A stretch of 64,000 nt of DNA, taken from assembly GCA_030447415.1 (NCBI GenBank), contig JAUJOZ010000005.1, positions 124,001 through 188,000 of the forward strand. The letters are read 5' to 3'. Positions 9,153 to 18,150 of the stretch are shown here, in pieces. This DNA comes from Thermomicrobiales bacterium (GTDB lineage: Bacteria > Chloroflexota > Chloroflexia > Thermomicrobiales > UBA6265). The notes under the pieces were generated by a model. The model saw only the letters and a list, made by a program, of their open reading frames with translations. It searched no databases and was not told the origin of the DNA. Both the position numbers and the translations under genes were made by a program. Within the stretch, counting starts at the first letter, position 1, and each line of letters opens with the position of its first letter.

Positions 9153-10278
9153 GGTAAACGCCGCTACCCCACGCTATCGCGTCGAGCGCCGATTGGCACC
9201 ATCGCGCGTCGCGGTGGTGCTGGTTCCCGCGATCTCGGTGCTCCTGGCGTTCGTCGCCGGCGGGCTCGTGCTGTTGGCGTCCGGCGAGGATCCGATTGCA
9301 GTCTATCGAGCGATGTACACGGGGGCATTTGGCTCCCGCGACGGTCTCGCCGAGACGCTGGTCAAGACGATTCCGCTGCTGCTGACCGGACTCGGCGTCG
9401 GCGTGGCGTTCCGGATGCAACTCTGGAACATCGGCGCCGAAGGTCAACTCTATCTCGGCGCGATCGCCGCCACGGGCGTCGCACTCTACGTGCTGCCGAG
9501 CGCGCCGGCGGCAGTACTGGTCCCGGCGATGGTGGTCGCCGGTCTGACCGGGGGCGCGTTGTGGGGTCTGGTACCGGGTGTCCTGCGCGCCTACCTGCAC
9601 GTCAACGAGATCATCACCAGTTTGATGCTCAACTACGTGGCGATCCTCTTCTCCGAGTACCTCGTCCACGGTCCATGGCAGAACCCGATGGGATTCGGCT
9701 TCCCGGGCACGGCGCCGCTCCCGGACGCCGCCTGGCTACCGCGCTGGGGGACCACCCGCGTCCACCTCGGGCTTGTGCTCGGACTCGTCGCCGCCGCCGC
9801 GCTGTGGGTCGTCATGCGGCGCACCCGGTGGGGCTATGAGATCGCAGTCACGGGCGAGAACCCGCGGGCCGCGCGCTACGCCGGGATGAACACCGCCCGC
9901 AACGTGATGGTCGTCATGGCCGTCAGTGGTGCCCTCGCCGGCCTCGCGGGGATGAGCGAGGTGGCGGGAGTCGGGCACCAACTGCAACGCAACCTTTCAC
10001 CCGGCTACGGCTACACGGCGATCATCGTCGCCTGGGTTGGCCGCCTCAATCCGGGCGGGATCGCGCTGGTCGCCTTCCTCCTGGCCGGGCTGCTCGTCGG
10101 CGGCGACCAGCTCCAAATGAGCATGGGCCTGCCGGCGGCGATCGCGCCGATGCTGCAAGGCACGATTCTCTTCTTCTTGCTCGGCGGCGAGACGCTGACG
10201 CGCTACCGCCTGGCGTGGTCGCGACACCCCGCAACCGGTGAGGCGACGCCGTTGCCCGAACTGAACGAGGTGGCCTAA
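9145..10278 (+). CDS. BMP-type ABC importer permease 1 (nucleoside/simple-sugar family)
   Basis: An integral membrane permease of the BPD_transp_2 group, about 377 residues with 8-10 hydrophobic segments. Family hallmarks are MQLWNIGAEGQLYLGA, NEIITSLMLNYVA and the cytoplasmic coupling stretch AVTGENPRAARYAGMN. I chose GTG at 9145, which overlaps the ATPase stop (TGA 9150-9152); an upstream ATG at 9109 would add an Arg-rich tail read from the ATPase frame. The gene ends 5 bases before the second permease. It would form the translocation pore with the product of 10284-11220. Confidence 0.85.
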   Translation: MGEVNAATPRYRVERRLAPSRVAVVLVPAISVLLAFVAGGLVLLASGEDPIAVYRAMYTGAFGSRDGLAETLVKTIPLLLTGLGVGVAFRMQLWNIGAEGQLYLGAIAATGVALYVLPSAPAAVLVPAMVVAGLTGGALWGLVPGVLRAYLHVNEIITSLMLNYVAILFSEYLVHGPWQNPMGFGFPGTAPLPDAAWLPRWGTTRVHLGLVLGLVAAAALWVVMRRTRWGYEIAVTGENPRAARYAGMNTARNVMVVMAVSGALAGLAGMSEVAGVGHQLQRNLSPGYGYTAIIVAWVGRLNPGGIALVAFLLAGLLVGGDQLQMSMGLPAAIAPMLQGTILFFLLGGETLTRYRLAWSRHPATGEATPLPELNEVA

Positions 10279-10283
10279 GACCG

Positions 10284-11220
10284 GTGGACGACATTACCTC
10301 TGTCGTGTTTCTGACCTCCGTGCTGGCGGCTGCGATCCCCGCCGGCACCGCCATCCTCTACGCCTGCCTCGGCGAGCTCCTGAGCGAGCGGGCCGGAGTG
10401 CTCAACTTGGGTGTGGAAGGGATGATGCTGATGGGGGCGCTCGGCGGGTTCGCCGTCACCTACTGGACCGAGAGCGCCTGGCTGGGGGCGGTAGGGGCGC
10501 TGGCAGTCGGCGGCGCGCTCGCCACCATCCACGCGCTCCTCACCGTGTCGCTGGGAGCGAACCAGCCTGGCCCTCACGCTCTTCGGCGGCGGCCTTTCCG
10601 CGTTCCTGGGCCAGGACCTTGTCGGCCGCCCGGCGCCGGCCTCCTTCGCCAAGATCGCGATCCCCGTGCTCGGGGACATCCCCCACCTCGGCTCGATCCT
10701 GTTTCGCCAGGACGCGCTCGTCTACGTTTCCTATGCGCTGGCACCCCTGCTCTGGCTCTTCGTCTTCCGGACGCGACCGGGATTGAACCTGCGCGCGGTC
10801 GGCGAGAGCCCGGCCACCGCCGATGCGATGGGCCTCAGCGTCGTAGGGCTCCGCTACGGGTACGTCATCGCTGGCGGAGCCCTGGCGGGGTTAGGCGGCG
10901 CCGCGATCTCGCTTGCGTCCAACCCCGGCTGGGTCGAGAACGCGACCGCCGGACGCGGCTGGATCGCCGTGGCGCTGGTGATCTTCGCCACCTGGAACCC
11001 CATGCGGGCGGCGTTCGGCGCCTACCTCTTCGGCGGCGTCGAGGCTGGCCAGTTCCGCCTCCAAAGCGCCGGGGTGCCCATCTCCTCCTTCTACCTCAAC
11101 ATGCTGCCCTATCTCTTCACGATCGCGGTCCTGATCCTTGCCACGAGGGAGACGGCGCGGCGCCGAATCGGCGCCCCTGCCGCGCTCGGCCGCCCGTACG
11201 TGCGCGAGGAGCGCGCCTGA
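10284..11220 (+). pseudogene. BMP-type ABC importer permease 2, frameshifted
   Basis: The partner permease. It opens with a GTG at 10284 and reads normally through GVLNLGVEGMMLMGAL to LTVSLGANQ. From about 10565 the family sequence continues in another frame (SLALTLFGGGLSAFLGQ, then RPGLNLRAVGESPATADAMG) to the stop at 11220. Family members usually have a few residues (VVSG type) between ANQ and LALTLFG. Their absence together with the frame change fits an 11-base deletion at this point. The remaining sequence shows no stop and all expected hydrophobic segments. The result is either a non-functional permease or an assembly gap. Confidence 0.78.
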
Positions 11221-11542
11221 CCGGTTCGCCGGACCCGGGCGTGGACCAAAACTCAGCGGGCACCACGACGTTGAAGCTTCCGCGATATCGGATCGCCAGC
11301 GCTACCGGCTCGATACGGTCGCGGCGAGCGGGTCATGCGCGGCACCGTCCCAGAAGGCGGACGTGTCTGGTCGCGTGCCGCCTCCGCCGGCGATCTTTCA
11401 CCTGGGAACCGCACCTCTCCTCGCCACGACGCCCGTAAGAAATGCTGCGGCGAGGGTCGAGCCACTCACGGGTCGCCGCCGGGAGGTCGCTCCGAACACG
11501 GGTCACGATGAATGGCGCCGGGTTCCGGTCGCGGCGGGCCCG

Positions 11543-11844
11543 CTACTCGACGTCCGCCACGTCGATGCATTCGAGGAGGTCTTCGACGAGGCCGACCTCG
11601 TTGTCGAAGATGATGATCGGGACAAGCCAGACGCCTCGGGCTCGCCGTCCCCCTCCTTGTACGCCTGGAACGTCACCGCGGCACGCTCAACCTGCAGGGA
11701 CAGCGTGTGGGCCTCATCCGCGGACGACTCGTCCCCGACATCCCAGATCTCGTCGTCCCATTTCAGCGTGTACCCGTACGTTGGGCTGGTGTAGGCGTTG
11801 TCGTCGGCCTGCGCCGCGGCAGAAGCGGGTCCGGCGCCCATCAC
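11543..11844 (-). pseudogene. Small secreted protein of unknown function, frameshifted
   Basis: Reading leftward, a hydrophobic stretch (RLVLAIAALRLPTV, upstream of the nominal GTG/ATG) followed by ASAAAQADDNAYTSP looks like a signal peptide and mature start. The mature part (SPTYGYTLKWDDEIWDV and so on) resembles small exported proteins I associate with Thermomicrobia. Near 11629-11633 one base appears to be missing; the other frame carries on as WLVPIIIFDNEVGLVEDLLE and ends at the TAG 11543-11545. The true start is probably upstream of 11844 but no Shine-Dalgarno site is clear. The 320 bases between 11221 and 11542 hold nothing I recognise. Confidence 0.5.
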
Positions 11845-11942
11845 CGTCGGCAGGCGAAGGGCCGCGATGGCAAGAACGAGACGAGCACTCGCCTCTGCTT
11901 CCCTCGGTTCGCCGCCTCGTCACCGTCGGGGAGCGCCCCAAC

Positions 11943-13307
11943 CTACCGAAGTTCGCCGCGGGCCAGGGACCGGGCGATGGCGTTATGTCGCTCAATCAAC
12001 GGCGGCAGGTCGACGCCAACCAGGGCGCCGTGCTCGACGCGCACCGTTCCATCAATGACGCTCAGGTCCACGTTCGGCGGCTGGCAAAAGATCAGGGCGG
12101 CGAGCGGGTCGTGGACCGCGCCGCCGGCCAAGCCCAGGGTGTCCAGCCGGTAGCCGACGAAGTCGGCCGCCATACCAGGCGCCAAATACCCAATGTCGTC
12201 CCGCCCCAGCACCTCCGCGCCGCCCCTCGTCGCCAGCCGGAGCGCCTCCCCGGCGGTCAGCGCCGCCGGGTCCCCGCCGACGCGCTGCAGCAGCATCGCC
12301 TGCCGGGCCTCGGCCAGCAGGTGGCTCCCATCGTTGGAAGCCGAACCATCGACGCCGAGGCCGATCCGGACTCCCGACGCCAGCCACGAGCGGACGGGAG
12401 CGATCCCCGACCCAAGGCGCATGTTGGACGTCGGGCAGTGAGCGATACCGGTGCGGGTGCGGCCGAGACGAATCACTTCCTCCCCCGTCGCGTGCACCAT
12501 GTGGGCGTGCCACACGTCGGACCCGCTCCAACCCAGCTCTTCCGCCAGTTCGACCGGCGTCCGCCCGAAGGTCTCCCGACAGTAGGCGTCCTCGTCAATC
12601 GTCTCAGCCAGGTGGGTGTGGGCATGGACCCCGTAGGCCCGGGCGAGTTTCAGGCTCTCCCGCATCAAGTCCGGCGAGACGCTGAAGGGAGAGCAGGGGG
12701 CGAGGACGACCCGCAGCATCGCGAAGCGCTCGGGGTCGTGGAACTCCTCAATCGCACGGCGGGAGTCGCGAAGGATCGCCGCCTCGTCCTCGACAACCCG
12801 ATCGGGCGGCAACCCTCCATTCGACTCGCCGACCGACATCGAGCCCCGGGCAGCATGGAAGCGGATGCCCATCTCCCGGGCCGCCTCGATCTGATCGTCG
12901 ATGCGGGCACCGTTCGGCCAGAGGTAGGTGTGGTCGCTCGCGGTCGTGCACCCGGACAGGATGAGCTCGGCAATCGCGACCTTGGTGCTCACGGCGATCG
13001 CCTCCGGCGTCAGCGCGGCCCAGATCGGATAGTGAACTCGCAACCAGTCGAACAGCTTGGCGTCCTGGGCGGCGGGGAGATTGCGCGTCAATGTCTGGAA
13101 AAAGTGGTGGTGCGTGTTGACCAGCCCGGGGAGAATAACCATGCCTCGGGCGTCGAACACGCGGTCCGCTCGTGTGGGCAGGTCGGCGGTGGGACCGACC
13201 TGGCGGATGGCGTTGTCGACGGCGTACAGCCCCCCATCCGGCCACCGGCGGTCGGCATCGTCCATCGTCACCAGCAGATCCGCGTGCCGGACAAGCAACG
13301 ACGGCAT
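11943..13307 (-). CDS. 8-oxoguanine deaminase-type amidohydrolase (AtzB/TrzN-like)
   Basis: A 454-residue zinc amidohydrolase that deaminates a purine-like ring. Metal-site motifs are NTHHHFFQTL (residues 64-73), HAHTHLAET (228-236), WHAHMVH and the Asp in GVDGSASND. The segment TRNLPAAQDAKLFDWL after the first motif is characteristic of 8-oxoguanine deaminases and hydroxyatrazine ethylaminohydrolases, and differs from classical guanine deaminase. The start ATG at 13307 is preceded by a strong GAGGAG. It converges on the importer genes, and its product (urate from 8-oxoguanine, or xanthine from guanine) would enter the route that ends at allantoinase. The exact substrate is inferred from context. 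Confidence 0.85.
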   Translation of the reverse strand: MPSLLVRHADLLVTMDDADRRWPDGGLYAVDNAIRQVGPTADLPTRADRVFDARGMVILPGLVNTHHHFFQTLTRNLPAAQDAKLFDWLRVHYPIWAALTPEAIAVSTKVAIAELILSGCTTASDHTYLWPNGARIDDQIEAAREMGIRFHAARGSMSVGESNGGLPPDRVVEDEAAILRDSRRAIEEFHDPERFAMLRVVLAPCSPFSVSPDLMRESLKLARAYGVHAHTHLAETIDEDAYCRETFGRTPVELAEELGWSGSDVWHAHMVHATGEEVIRLGRTRTGIAHCPTSNMRLGSGIAPVRSWLASGVRIGLGVDGSASNDGSHLLAEARQAMLLQRVGGDPAALTAGEALRLATRGGAEVLGRDDIGYLAPGMAADFVGYRLDTLGLAGGAVHDPLAALIFCQPPNVDLSVIDGTVRVEHGALVGVDLPPLIERHNAIARSLARGELR

Positions 13308-13794
13308 CGCTCACTCCTCCTCAAACACCCAGCCACCAGCGCTGCCGAGCCCGCATGGTCTCGTTCAGACCCCTTGGACCGCGATCCTCGACCAGCGAGC
13401 GGCGATCGGCAAGGCGTGTAAGGTGGACGCGCAACCGTCGTTGCTCCTGGATGCTGCCCCGAGAGACGTCAGATGGCACTGCGGCCGGTCGGCACGGCGG
13501 CGACCAGAACTCCTTGTGAGTCACCGCCCTGATCCCGATCGCTTGGAGCGATTCTCGGTTGTTGTCCCCGGCAGCGACTTATGTCCCGAGTGTAGTCTGG
13601 GACCCGCTTGATCTCCTACGCAGGCATATCCTGTGCGCCGGGGTAGAGCAGGTGATCCACCGGGTCATCTGCAACGTACGATGCGTGGACGGTCGAGCGG
13701 CCACCCGGTGGCAGAGGCACCGGGGGCTTCCCGCCGTTTCACCAAGACGTTTCGGCATGCTGCCGGGCGAACGCGACAGGAACGGAGGAGCGAC
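13308..13794. other. Intergenic region between divergent genes
   Basis: 487 bases separate the leftward deaminase gene from the rightward ferritin-like gene. It must hold both promoters. I see no convincing -35/-10 pair, structured RNA or repeat in it; short open frames here are not gene-like. Confidence 0.4.
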
Positions 13795-14532
13795 GTGAGG
13801 GATCGACCATTGCACGAACGATTTCTAGAGGCGATCGCGGACGAGCGGCAGCGATTGGCGTCCCGCCGCGGCTTCCTCGTCGGGTCGGCCAAGGTCGCCG
13901 GGGGCGGTGCGCTGGCGTTGGCCTTCGCCGGAACGGCGGGGCGCGGCGTGAGCGGCGTGTTGGCTCAGGACGCGACGCCTGAGGCTGCCGCCGATTTCGA
14001 GGACGACATCGACGTCCTTAATTACGCGCTGACGCTGGAGCACCTGGAGAACGCCTTCTACCGCGATGGGCTGGCCGGCTTCACCACGGAGGACTTCGAC
14101 GAGGGCGTCTTTGACAACCTGACGCTGATCGGTGGGCATGAGGCGGCACACGTCGACGCGCTGACGGCCACCATTACGGATCTCGGCGGCACGCCGGTCG
14201 AGGAAGCCGCATACGACTTCGGCGACGCCTTCGAGGACCCCGACGCGTTCCTGGAGACCGCCGCCGCGTTGGAGAACACCGGCGTCTCGGCCTACGACGG
14301 CGCCGCGGCCGCCATTCAGGATGTCAACTTGCTGGCGGTGGCTGGGCAGATCGTCGCGGTTGAGGCGCGCCACGCCTCGTACCTCAACCTGCTCACCGGC
14401 GAGGTGCCCTTCCCCGGATCGTTCGAGGAACCGCTGTCTCGGGACGAGGTCCTGGAGATCGCGGGCGACTTTATCGTCTCCGACGGCGCGGATGGCGAGG
14501 AGACCGAGGACGAGGCGACGCCGGAGGCGTAG
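13795..14532 (+). CDS. Tat-exported ferritin-like domain protein, copy 1
   Basis: A 245-residue exported protein with a twin-arginine signal (SRRGFLVGSAKVAGGGALALAFAG) and a four-helix ferritin-like domain of the Ferritin_2 type. The first helix contains DIDVLNYALTLEHLENAFYR, with Glu and His residues typical of a di-iron centre. Later helices carry GGHEAAHVDALTATI and IVAVEARHASYLNLL. I chose GTG 13795 because GGAGGAG lies just upstream (13784-13790) and the Tat signal follows at once. Export of a folded, metal-loaded protein fits the Tat route. The role is probably oxidative-stress or metal handling at the cell surface, but no activity can be assigned. It forms a tandem pair with 14617-15345. 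Confidence 0.85.
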   Translation: MRDRPLHERFLEAIADERQRLASRRGFLVGSAKVAGGGALALAFAGTAGRGVSGVLAQDATPEAAADFEDDIDVLNYALTLEHLENAFYRDGLAGFTTEDFDEGVFDNLTLIGGHEAAHVDALTATITDLGGTPVEEAAYDFGDAFEDPDAFLETAAALENTGVSAYDGAAAAIQDVNLLAVAGQIVAVEARHASYLNLLTGEVPFPGSFEEPLSRDEVLEIAGDFIVSDGADGEETEDEATPEA

Positions 14533-14616
14533 TCGGTCCGCGGCACGGAATGTTACCGCGGGACCAAGGGTCCGGCGGTGGTGGGCGGCCCGAGTGGCTG
14601 CATAAGGAGCGACAAC

Positions 14617-15345
14617 ATGCGAGTTCGACGATCTCATGCGCAGCTGCTGCGAGCGGCGGGCGGGTCCATCGTCCTGCCGGCCTCGCGGCGAGCATTTCTG
14701 ATCGGCTCGGCAAAGGTGGCCGGCGGCGGTGCCCTGGCGCTCGCCGTGGCCGGCGCGCCGCGCGGGCGCGGTCTGCGCTCGGCGATGGCGCAGTCGTCCA
14801 ACTTCACGGACGACCTCGACGTCTTCAACTACGCGCTGACCCTCGAGCACCTCGAGAACGCCTTCTATCGCGATGGGCTGGAGGAGTTTGACGAGGCAGC
14901 GTTCGAGAACGCTGGGTACGACGCCGAGGTCCGCGAGTTCTTCGAGCTCATTTCGCAGCACGAGCAGGACCACGTCGACGCCATCACCGCGACGATCGAG
15001 GATGCGGGCGGCGAGCCGGTCGAGGAACTGGAGTACGCCTTCGGCTACGAGGACGTGGATGGCTTCGTCGGGATCGCCCAGGTGCTGGAGAACGTCGGCA
15101 CGCAGGCCTACACCGGCGCGGCCCCCTACATCCAGGACAAGGACCTGCTGACGGCCGCCCTGACGATCCACGGGGTCGAGGCGCGCCATGCGGCCTACCT
15201 CAACGTCGTCACGGGCGCCGATGTCCCGTTCCCGGGCGCGCTCGAGCCGGGCCTGACCCGAGACGAGGTGCTCGCCGCGGCTGGCCCGTTCATCGTCTCC
15301 GACGACATGGGAGGCGAAGAGGCCGAGGGGACGCCCGAGGCCTAG
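14617..15345 (+). CDS. Tat-exported ferritin-like domain protein, copy 2
   Basis: A 242-residue paralogue of the preceding gene, separated from it by 84 bases. It has the same layout: a Tat signal (SRRAFLIGSAKVAGGGALALAVAG), then DLDVFNYALTLEHLENAFYR, then ISQHEQDHVDAITATIEDAG and HGVEARHAAYLN. The start ATG 14617 is preceded by AAGGAG (14604-14609). Both copies keep the Glu/His positions in the helices and share the C-terminal ending with GTPEA/ATPEA, so the duplication seems functional. A strong terminator follows at 15413. The two proteins could form hetero-oligomers, which is inference. Confidence 0.85.
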   Translation: MRVRRSHAQLLRAAGGSIVLPASRRAFLIGSAKVAGGGALALAVAGAPRGRGLRSAMAQSSNFTDDLDVFNYALTLEHLENAFYRDGLEEFDEAAFENAGYDAEVREFFELISQHEQDHVDAITATIEDAGGEPVEELEYAFGYEDVDGFVGIAQVLENVGTQAYTGAAPYIQDKDLLTAALTIHGVEARHAAYLNVVTGADVPFPGALEPGLTRDEVLAAAGPFIVSDDMGGEEAEGTPEA

Positions 15346-15412
15346 TTAGGCGCGCTCGGTGTGCGCCGTTCGACGGGCGCAGAGCGAAGCCTGACGTTCG
15401 GTAAAGGTCAAC

Positions 15413-15442
15413 CGAAGGGCGGCCCAGTTGGGCCGCCCTTCG
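15413..15442 (+). terminator. Terminator after the ferritin-like gene pair
   Basis: A perfect 14-bp stem (CGAAGGGCGGCCCA pairing with its complement) with a two-base nominal loop, followed by AGCGTTGTTAG. It lies between the ferritin-like pair and the leftward peptidase gene and could serve both strands. Confidence 0.75.
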
Positions 15443-15526
15443 AGCGTTGTTAGTCGGCTCGCATTCGTGGAAGCGATGCGTTCCATCGCCTGGTGCCGCC
15501 GGGCGCTCCGCGCTCCGCGCCATCGA

Positions 15527-16576
15527 CTACCCGGCGTCCACTCGACCGGCCGCCAAGGCGCGCCTCGCGTCGTCGACCGAAGGCCAGCCGTCCACGCCCT
15601 CCGTCTCGCGCGCGGCGTCGAGCACCGCCAGCACCATCGCGTCCGCTGCGGCGGCACCAATCAAGTCGGTGACGTTCGCACCGGACGTATCCGGGAGGCG
15701 GACCGTGGTGCTGTTGGGCATGAGGGCGAAGATGGTGTCGCCATCGAGCATGGTGTGCATCGGCCGGATGGCCCGCGCCAGGCCGTCGTGCGCTAGATCC
15801 GCGATCTTGATGAGCTGCGGCTCCGTCAGCTCCGCGTTGGTGGCGACGACGCCGAGGGTGGTGTTCCTCAGGGACGCCGCCTGATCCGGTTCCTCGTCCC
15901 GTCGATGGTACAGGAGCGGCACATCGAACCCGCCGGTCGTCGCGTACAGATCGGCCGTCACCGGGTGAATCAGTCCCTCGAGCGAGTTGATCACCACCAT
16001 GGCGCCCACCACGATGCCGCCGGGCAGGATGAGCGAAGCCGTGCCCAGCCCACCTTTCGTCCGGACGCAGCCGGGGCCCTTCCCCGCCGTGCCGCCGGCG
16101 CCCGCGCCGATGTTGCCGCGAGCGAAGGACCCGGTGGTCGCGGCCTCGGCCGCCCGGTGCCCCCACTCCGCCGTCGGGTGGACGAACGGATCACTGAGGT
16201 CGAGGTCGTAGATGACCGCACCCGGGATGATCGGCAGAATGGCTCCCCGGCGCCGCTGGCCGATTCGTTGACCAAGCAGCCACTCGGGGATGCCGGCGAT
16301 GGCACTGAGGCCGAACAGGCTGCCGCCCGAGAGGCCGACGCCGTGGACCAGCGTGCCAATCGTGGTGGCGGCGAGCGCGTCGGTGTGACTGGTGCCCGGG
16401 TTGGAGCCACGGACGGAGACGCCTCCGGTCGCGCCGCTCTTACACAGGATGGCGGTGACGCCACGGCGCACGCGGTCGTGGGTGAAGTGACCGACCTCGA
16501 TTCCCGGCACATCGGTCAGCGCGTTCAGCGGGCCGGGCCGGAGCCGGATCCCTGACGTCTCGGTGGCATCGGTCAC
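15527..16576 (-). CDS. P1/S58 family aminopeptidase (DmpA-like, self-processing)
   Basis: A 349-residue member of the DmpA/L-aminopeptidase-D-amidase family, cytoplasmic N-terminal-nucleophile hydrolases that remove N-terminal residues including D- and beta-amino acids. Key motifs are GNIGAGAGGTAGKG (residues 154-167) and LRNTTLGVVATNAEL. Cleavage before Thr239 would free the catalytic nucleophile. The GTG start at 16576 overlaps the TGA stop of the upstream regulator gene (GTGA, 16573-16576), so the two are co-transcribed. With the aldehyde dehydrogenase and aminotransferase nearby, release of beta-amino acids from peptides is a plausible role. Confidence 0.85.
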   Translation of the reverse strand: MTDATETSGIRLRPGPLNALTDVPGIEVGHFTHDRVRRGVTAILCKSGATGGVSVRGSNPGTSHTDALAATTIGTLVHGVGLSGGSLFGLSAIAGIPEWLLGQRIGQRRRGAILPIIPGAVIYDLDLSDPFVHPTAEWGHRAAEAATTGSFARGNIGAGAGGTAGKGPGCVRTKGGLGTASLILPGGIVVGAMVVINSLEGLIHPVTADLYATTGGFDVPLLYHRRDEEPDQAASLRNTTLGVVATNAELTEPQLIKIADLAHDGLARAIRPMHTMLDGDTIFALMPNSTTVRLPDTSGANVTDLIGAAAADAMVLAVLDAARETEGVDGWPSVDDARRALAAGRVDAG

Positions 16577-17574
16577 GATGCGTCCTCCTCCCTCCGCGGA
16601 TCCACCGCGGCGCGGAGCGGTTCTTCCCCAGCTACATCAGGCGACGGCACTTGAGCCACCGTCGGGCTCGGCGTTGGCGCGCCGTGGTCGGAACGCCGGT
16701 GGCGAGCCGTGCCGCGTCGATTGGTACCGACGGACGACGCTTCGACGACCGGCACATTGATCCACAGCAAGGTCGTAGGCTCGCTTCCGTCGTTCCACCA
16801 GCGATGCAGTCGGGTACTGCGGAAGGAGAGCGAGTCCCCTGCCTGCAGCGCGTAGTGCTCGCGCTCGTCGATCCAGAAGGCTAGTTGTCCCGAGAGCACG
16901 TAGATGAACTCCTCACCCGGGTGAGCATACGGCTCTTCGCTCCCGCCTCCCGGCCGAATTTCGATCCGCTGCGCCTCGAGCGCTCCGGGCCTGGCGATCA
17001 AGTCCTCGATTACGACAAGCCCCCCACCGGCCACGTAGCGGGGACGGTCGTCCGGGTGGAGGACGCTTCGCTGATCCGTCCGCGCCTCGGGACTGAGCCC
17101 GGGCACGGTGGTGCCATAGGCGTCCGCGAGCTTGAACAGATTGCCGACCGAGATGCTCGATTGCCCCCGTTCGACCGCGCTCAAGAAGGAAACCGAGAGA
17201 CCCGACTTGTCGGCCACCGCGGCAAGTGACAGTCCATGCGCGGTTCGGATCGCCCGTAATCGGCGTCCGAGGTCCTGTTCCGCGTCGGGCTTTTCAGACG
17301 CGGTGGGATCACCGACCGTGCCAAGCTCGCGACGGATCGCCGCGATGTTCAGGCGGTCCATACGTCGCAGACGCGCGATCTGCCGCAAGCGTCTGAGGTC
17401 GTCGGCGGAATAGAGGCGGTGGCCGCCAGGTGTCCGCCGGGGGTTGATCAGGCGCTCCCGTTCCCACACGCGCAGCATGCCTCGGGACACGCCCGCAAGG
17501 CGGGCCGCTTCTCCGATCGGATGGAGTACCCCGCTGCCCGCTATCTCCGGGCCGTGGCCGGCAGCCGACCCCAT
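16573..17574 (-). CDS. MerR-XRE-cupin fusion transcriptional regulator
   Basis: A 333-residue regulator with three parts. Residues about 20-90 form a MerR-type winged helix (IGEAARLAGVSRGMLRVWER, then TPGGHRLYS). Residues about 105-165 form an XRE/Cro helix-turn-helix (LRAIRTAHGLSLAAVADKSG, SFLSAVERGQSSIS). Residues about 200-285 form a cupin (EPYAHPGEEFIYVLSGQLAF, then LHRWWNDG). XRE-cupin regulators such as PuuR usually respond to small amines or acids; the added MerR domain is unusual. I chose ATG 17574 over GTG 17604 because GGGAGGGA (17583-17590) lies between them. It is coupled to the P1 peptidase and divergent from the semialdehyde dehydrogenase gene, which it likely controls. Confidence 0.85.
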   Translation of the reverse strand: MGSAAGHGPEIAGSGVLHPIGEAARLAGVSRGMLRVWERERLINPRRTPGGHRLYSADDLRRLRQIARLRRMDRLNIAAIRRELGTVGDPTASEKPDAEQDLGRRLRAIRTAHGLSLAAVADKSGLSVSFLSAVERGQSSISVGNLFKLADAYGTTVPGLSPEARTDQRSVLHPDDRPRYVAGGGLVVIEDLIARPGALEAQRIEIRPGGGSEEPYAHPGEEFIYVLSGQLAFWIDEREHYALQAGDSLSFRSTRLHRWWNDGSEPTTLLWINVPVVEASSVGTNRRGTARHRRSDHGAPTPSPTVAQVPSPDVAGEEPLRAAVDPRREEDAS

Positions 17575-17845
17575 CGTTTCTGTCCCTCCCAGACCGTCTC
17601 GCACCCAGCCACGAGCAGTGCTCAGCGGGAGCGCCCGTGCGGTGCAGAGCGAACCTAACGCCTCGTAGAGGATAATCCGAACCAGCGCCAGTCCGACCCC
17701 CGGCTTCGCGACGTGGGCGATCAGTTCGACTCCAGGTGCCCGCTACCCCAGGGCGACACCGGCACCGCACTCCGTGCGGTTGAGATGAGGGCGCTCGGCA
17801 TGCCGACGGGGCGACGTGCCGCGATGGCGTCATTGGGGCCAGTTC

Positions 17846-17874
17846 TTGACACGCTCTGCACTGACCCATATCGT
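17846..17874 (+). promoter_or_regulatory. Sigma-70-type promoter candidate upstream of mmsA
   Basis: TTGACA (17846-17851) and TATCGT (17869-17874) are separated by exactly 17 bases. It points toward mmsA but would leave a leader of about 270 bases, so a second promoter nearer the gene is possible. Confidence 0.55.
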
Positions 17875-17900
17875 ACAGGAATCTGTTCACTTCACAGGAA
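17875..17900. promoter_or_regulatory. Direct repeats ACAGGAA overlapping the expected start of transcription
   Basis: ACAGGAA occurs at 17875-17881 and 17894-17900, 19 bases apart start to start (about two helix turns), directly after the promoter candidate. The position suits an operator for the divergent MerR-XRE-cupin regulator; this is inference from location. Confidence 0.35.
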
Positions 17901-18150
17901 CGAACCAGCGCGGCACGGGGAGGCGTCGACACGGTGGCGAACGGCGCGGGGAAGGTCGATACGCACCCGGGCCGCCGGGCGAACGCTGACACGAGTAGAG
18001 CACGGGGCTGCATGACCCACTCGTCTCCGTCGCTATCGGCTCGGCCCAGGCACCCGGGTGACTCGCGTGGAGTCGCCTTCACCGCTCCGTTAGCATCCCG
18101 TCGCGCGAGGCGCGGAATGCCACTACACACTGGAAGGAGCACGGAATAGC

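Larger units (their letters stand above)
17575..18150. other. Divergent control region
   Basis: This stretch separates the MerR-XRE-cupin gene (leftward) from mmsA (rightward). It contains one good rightward promoter candidate (17846-17874) and, just after it, two direct ACAGGAA repeats. No gene is supported in it. Confidence 0.5.
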
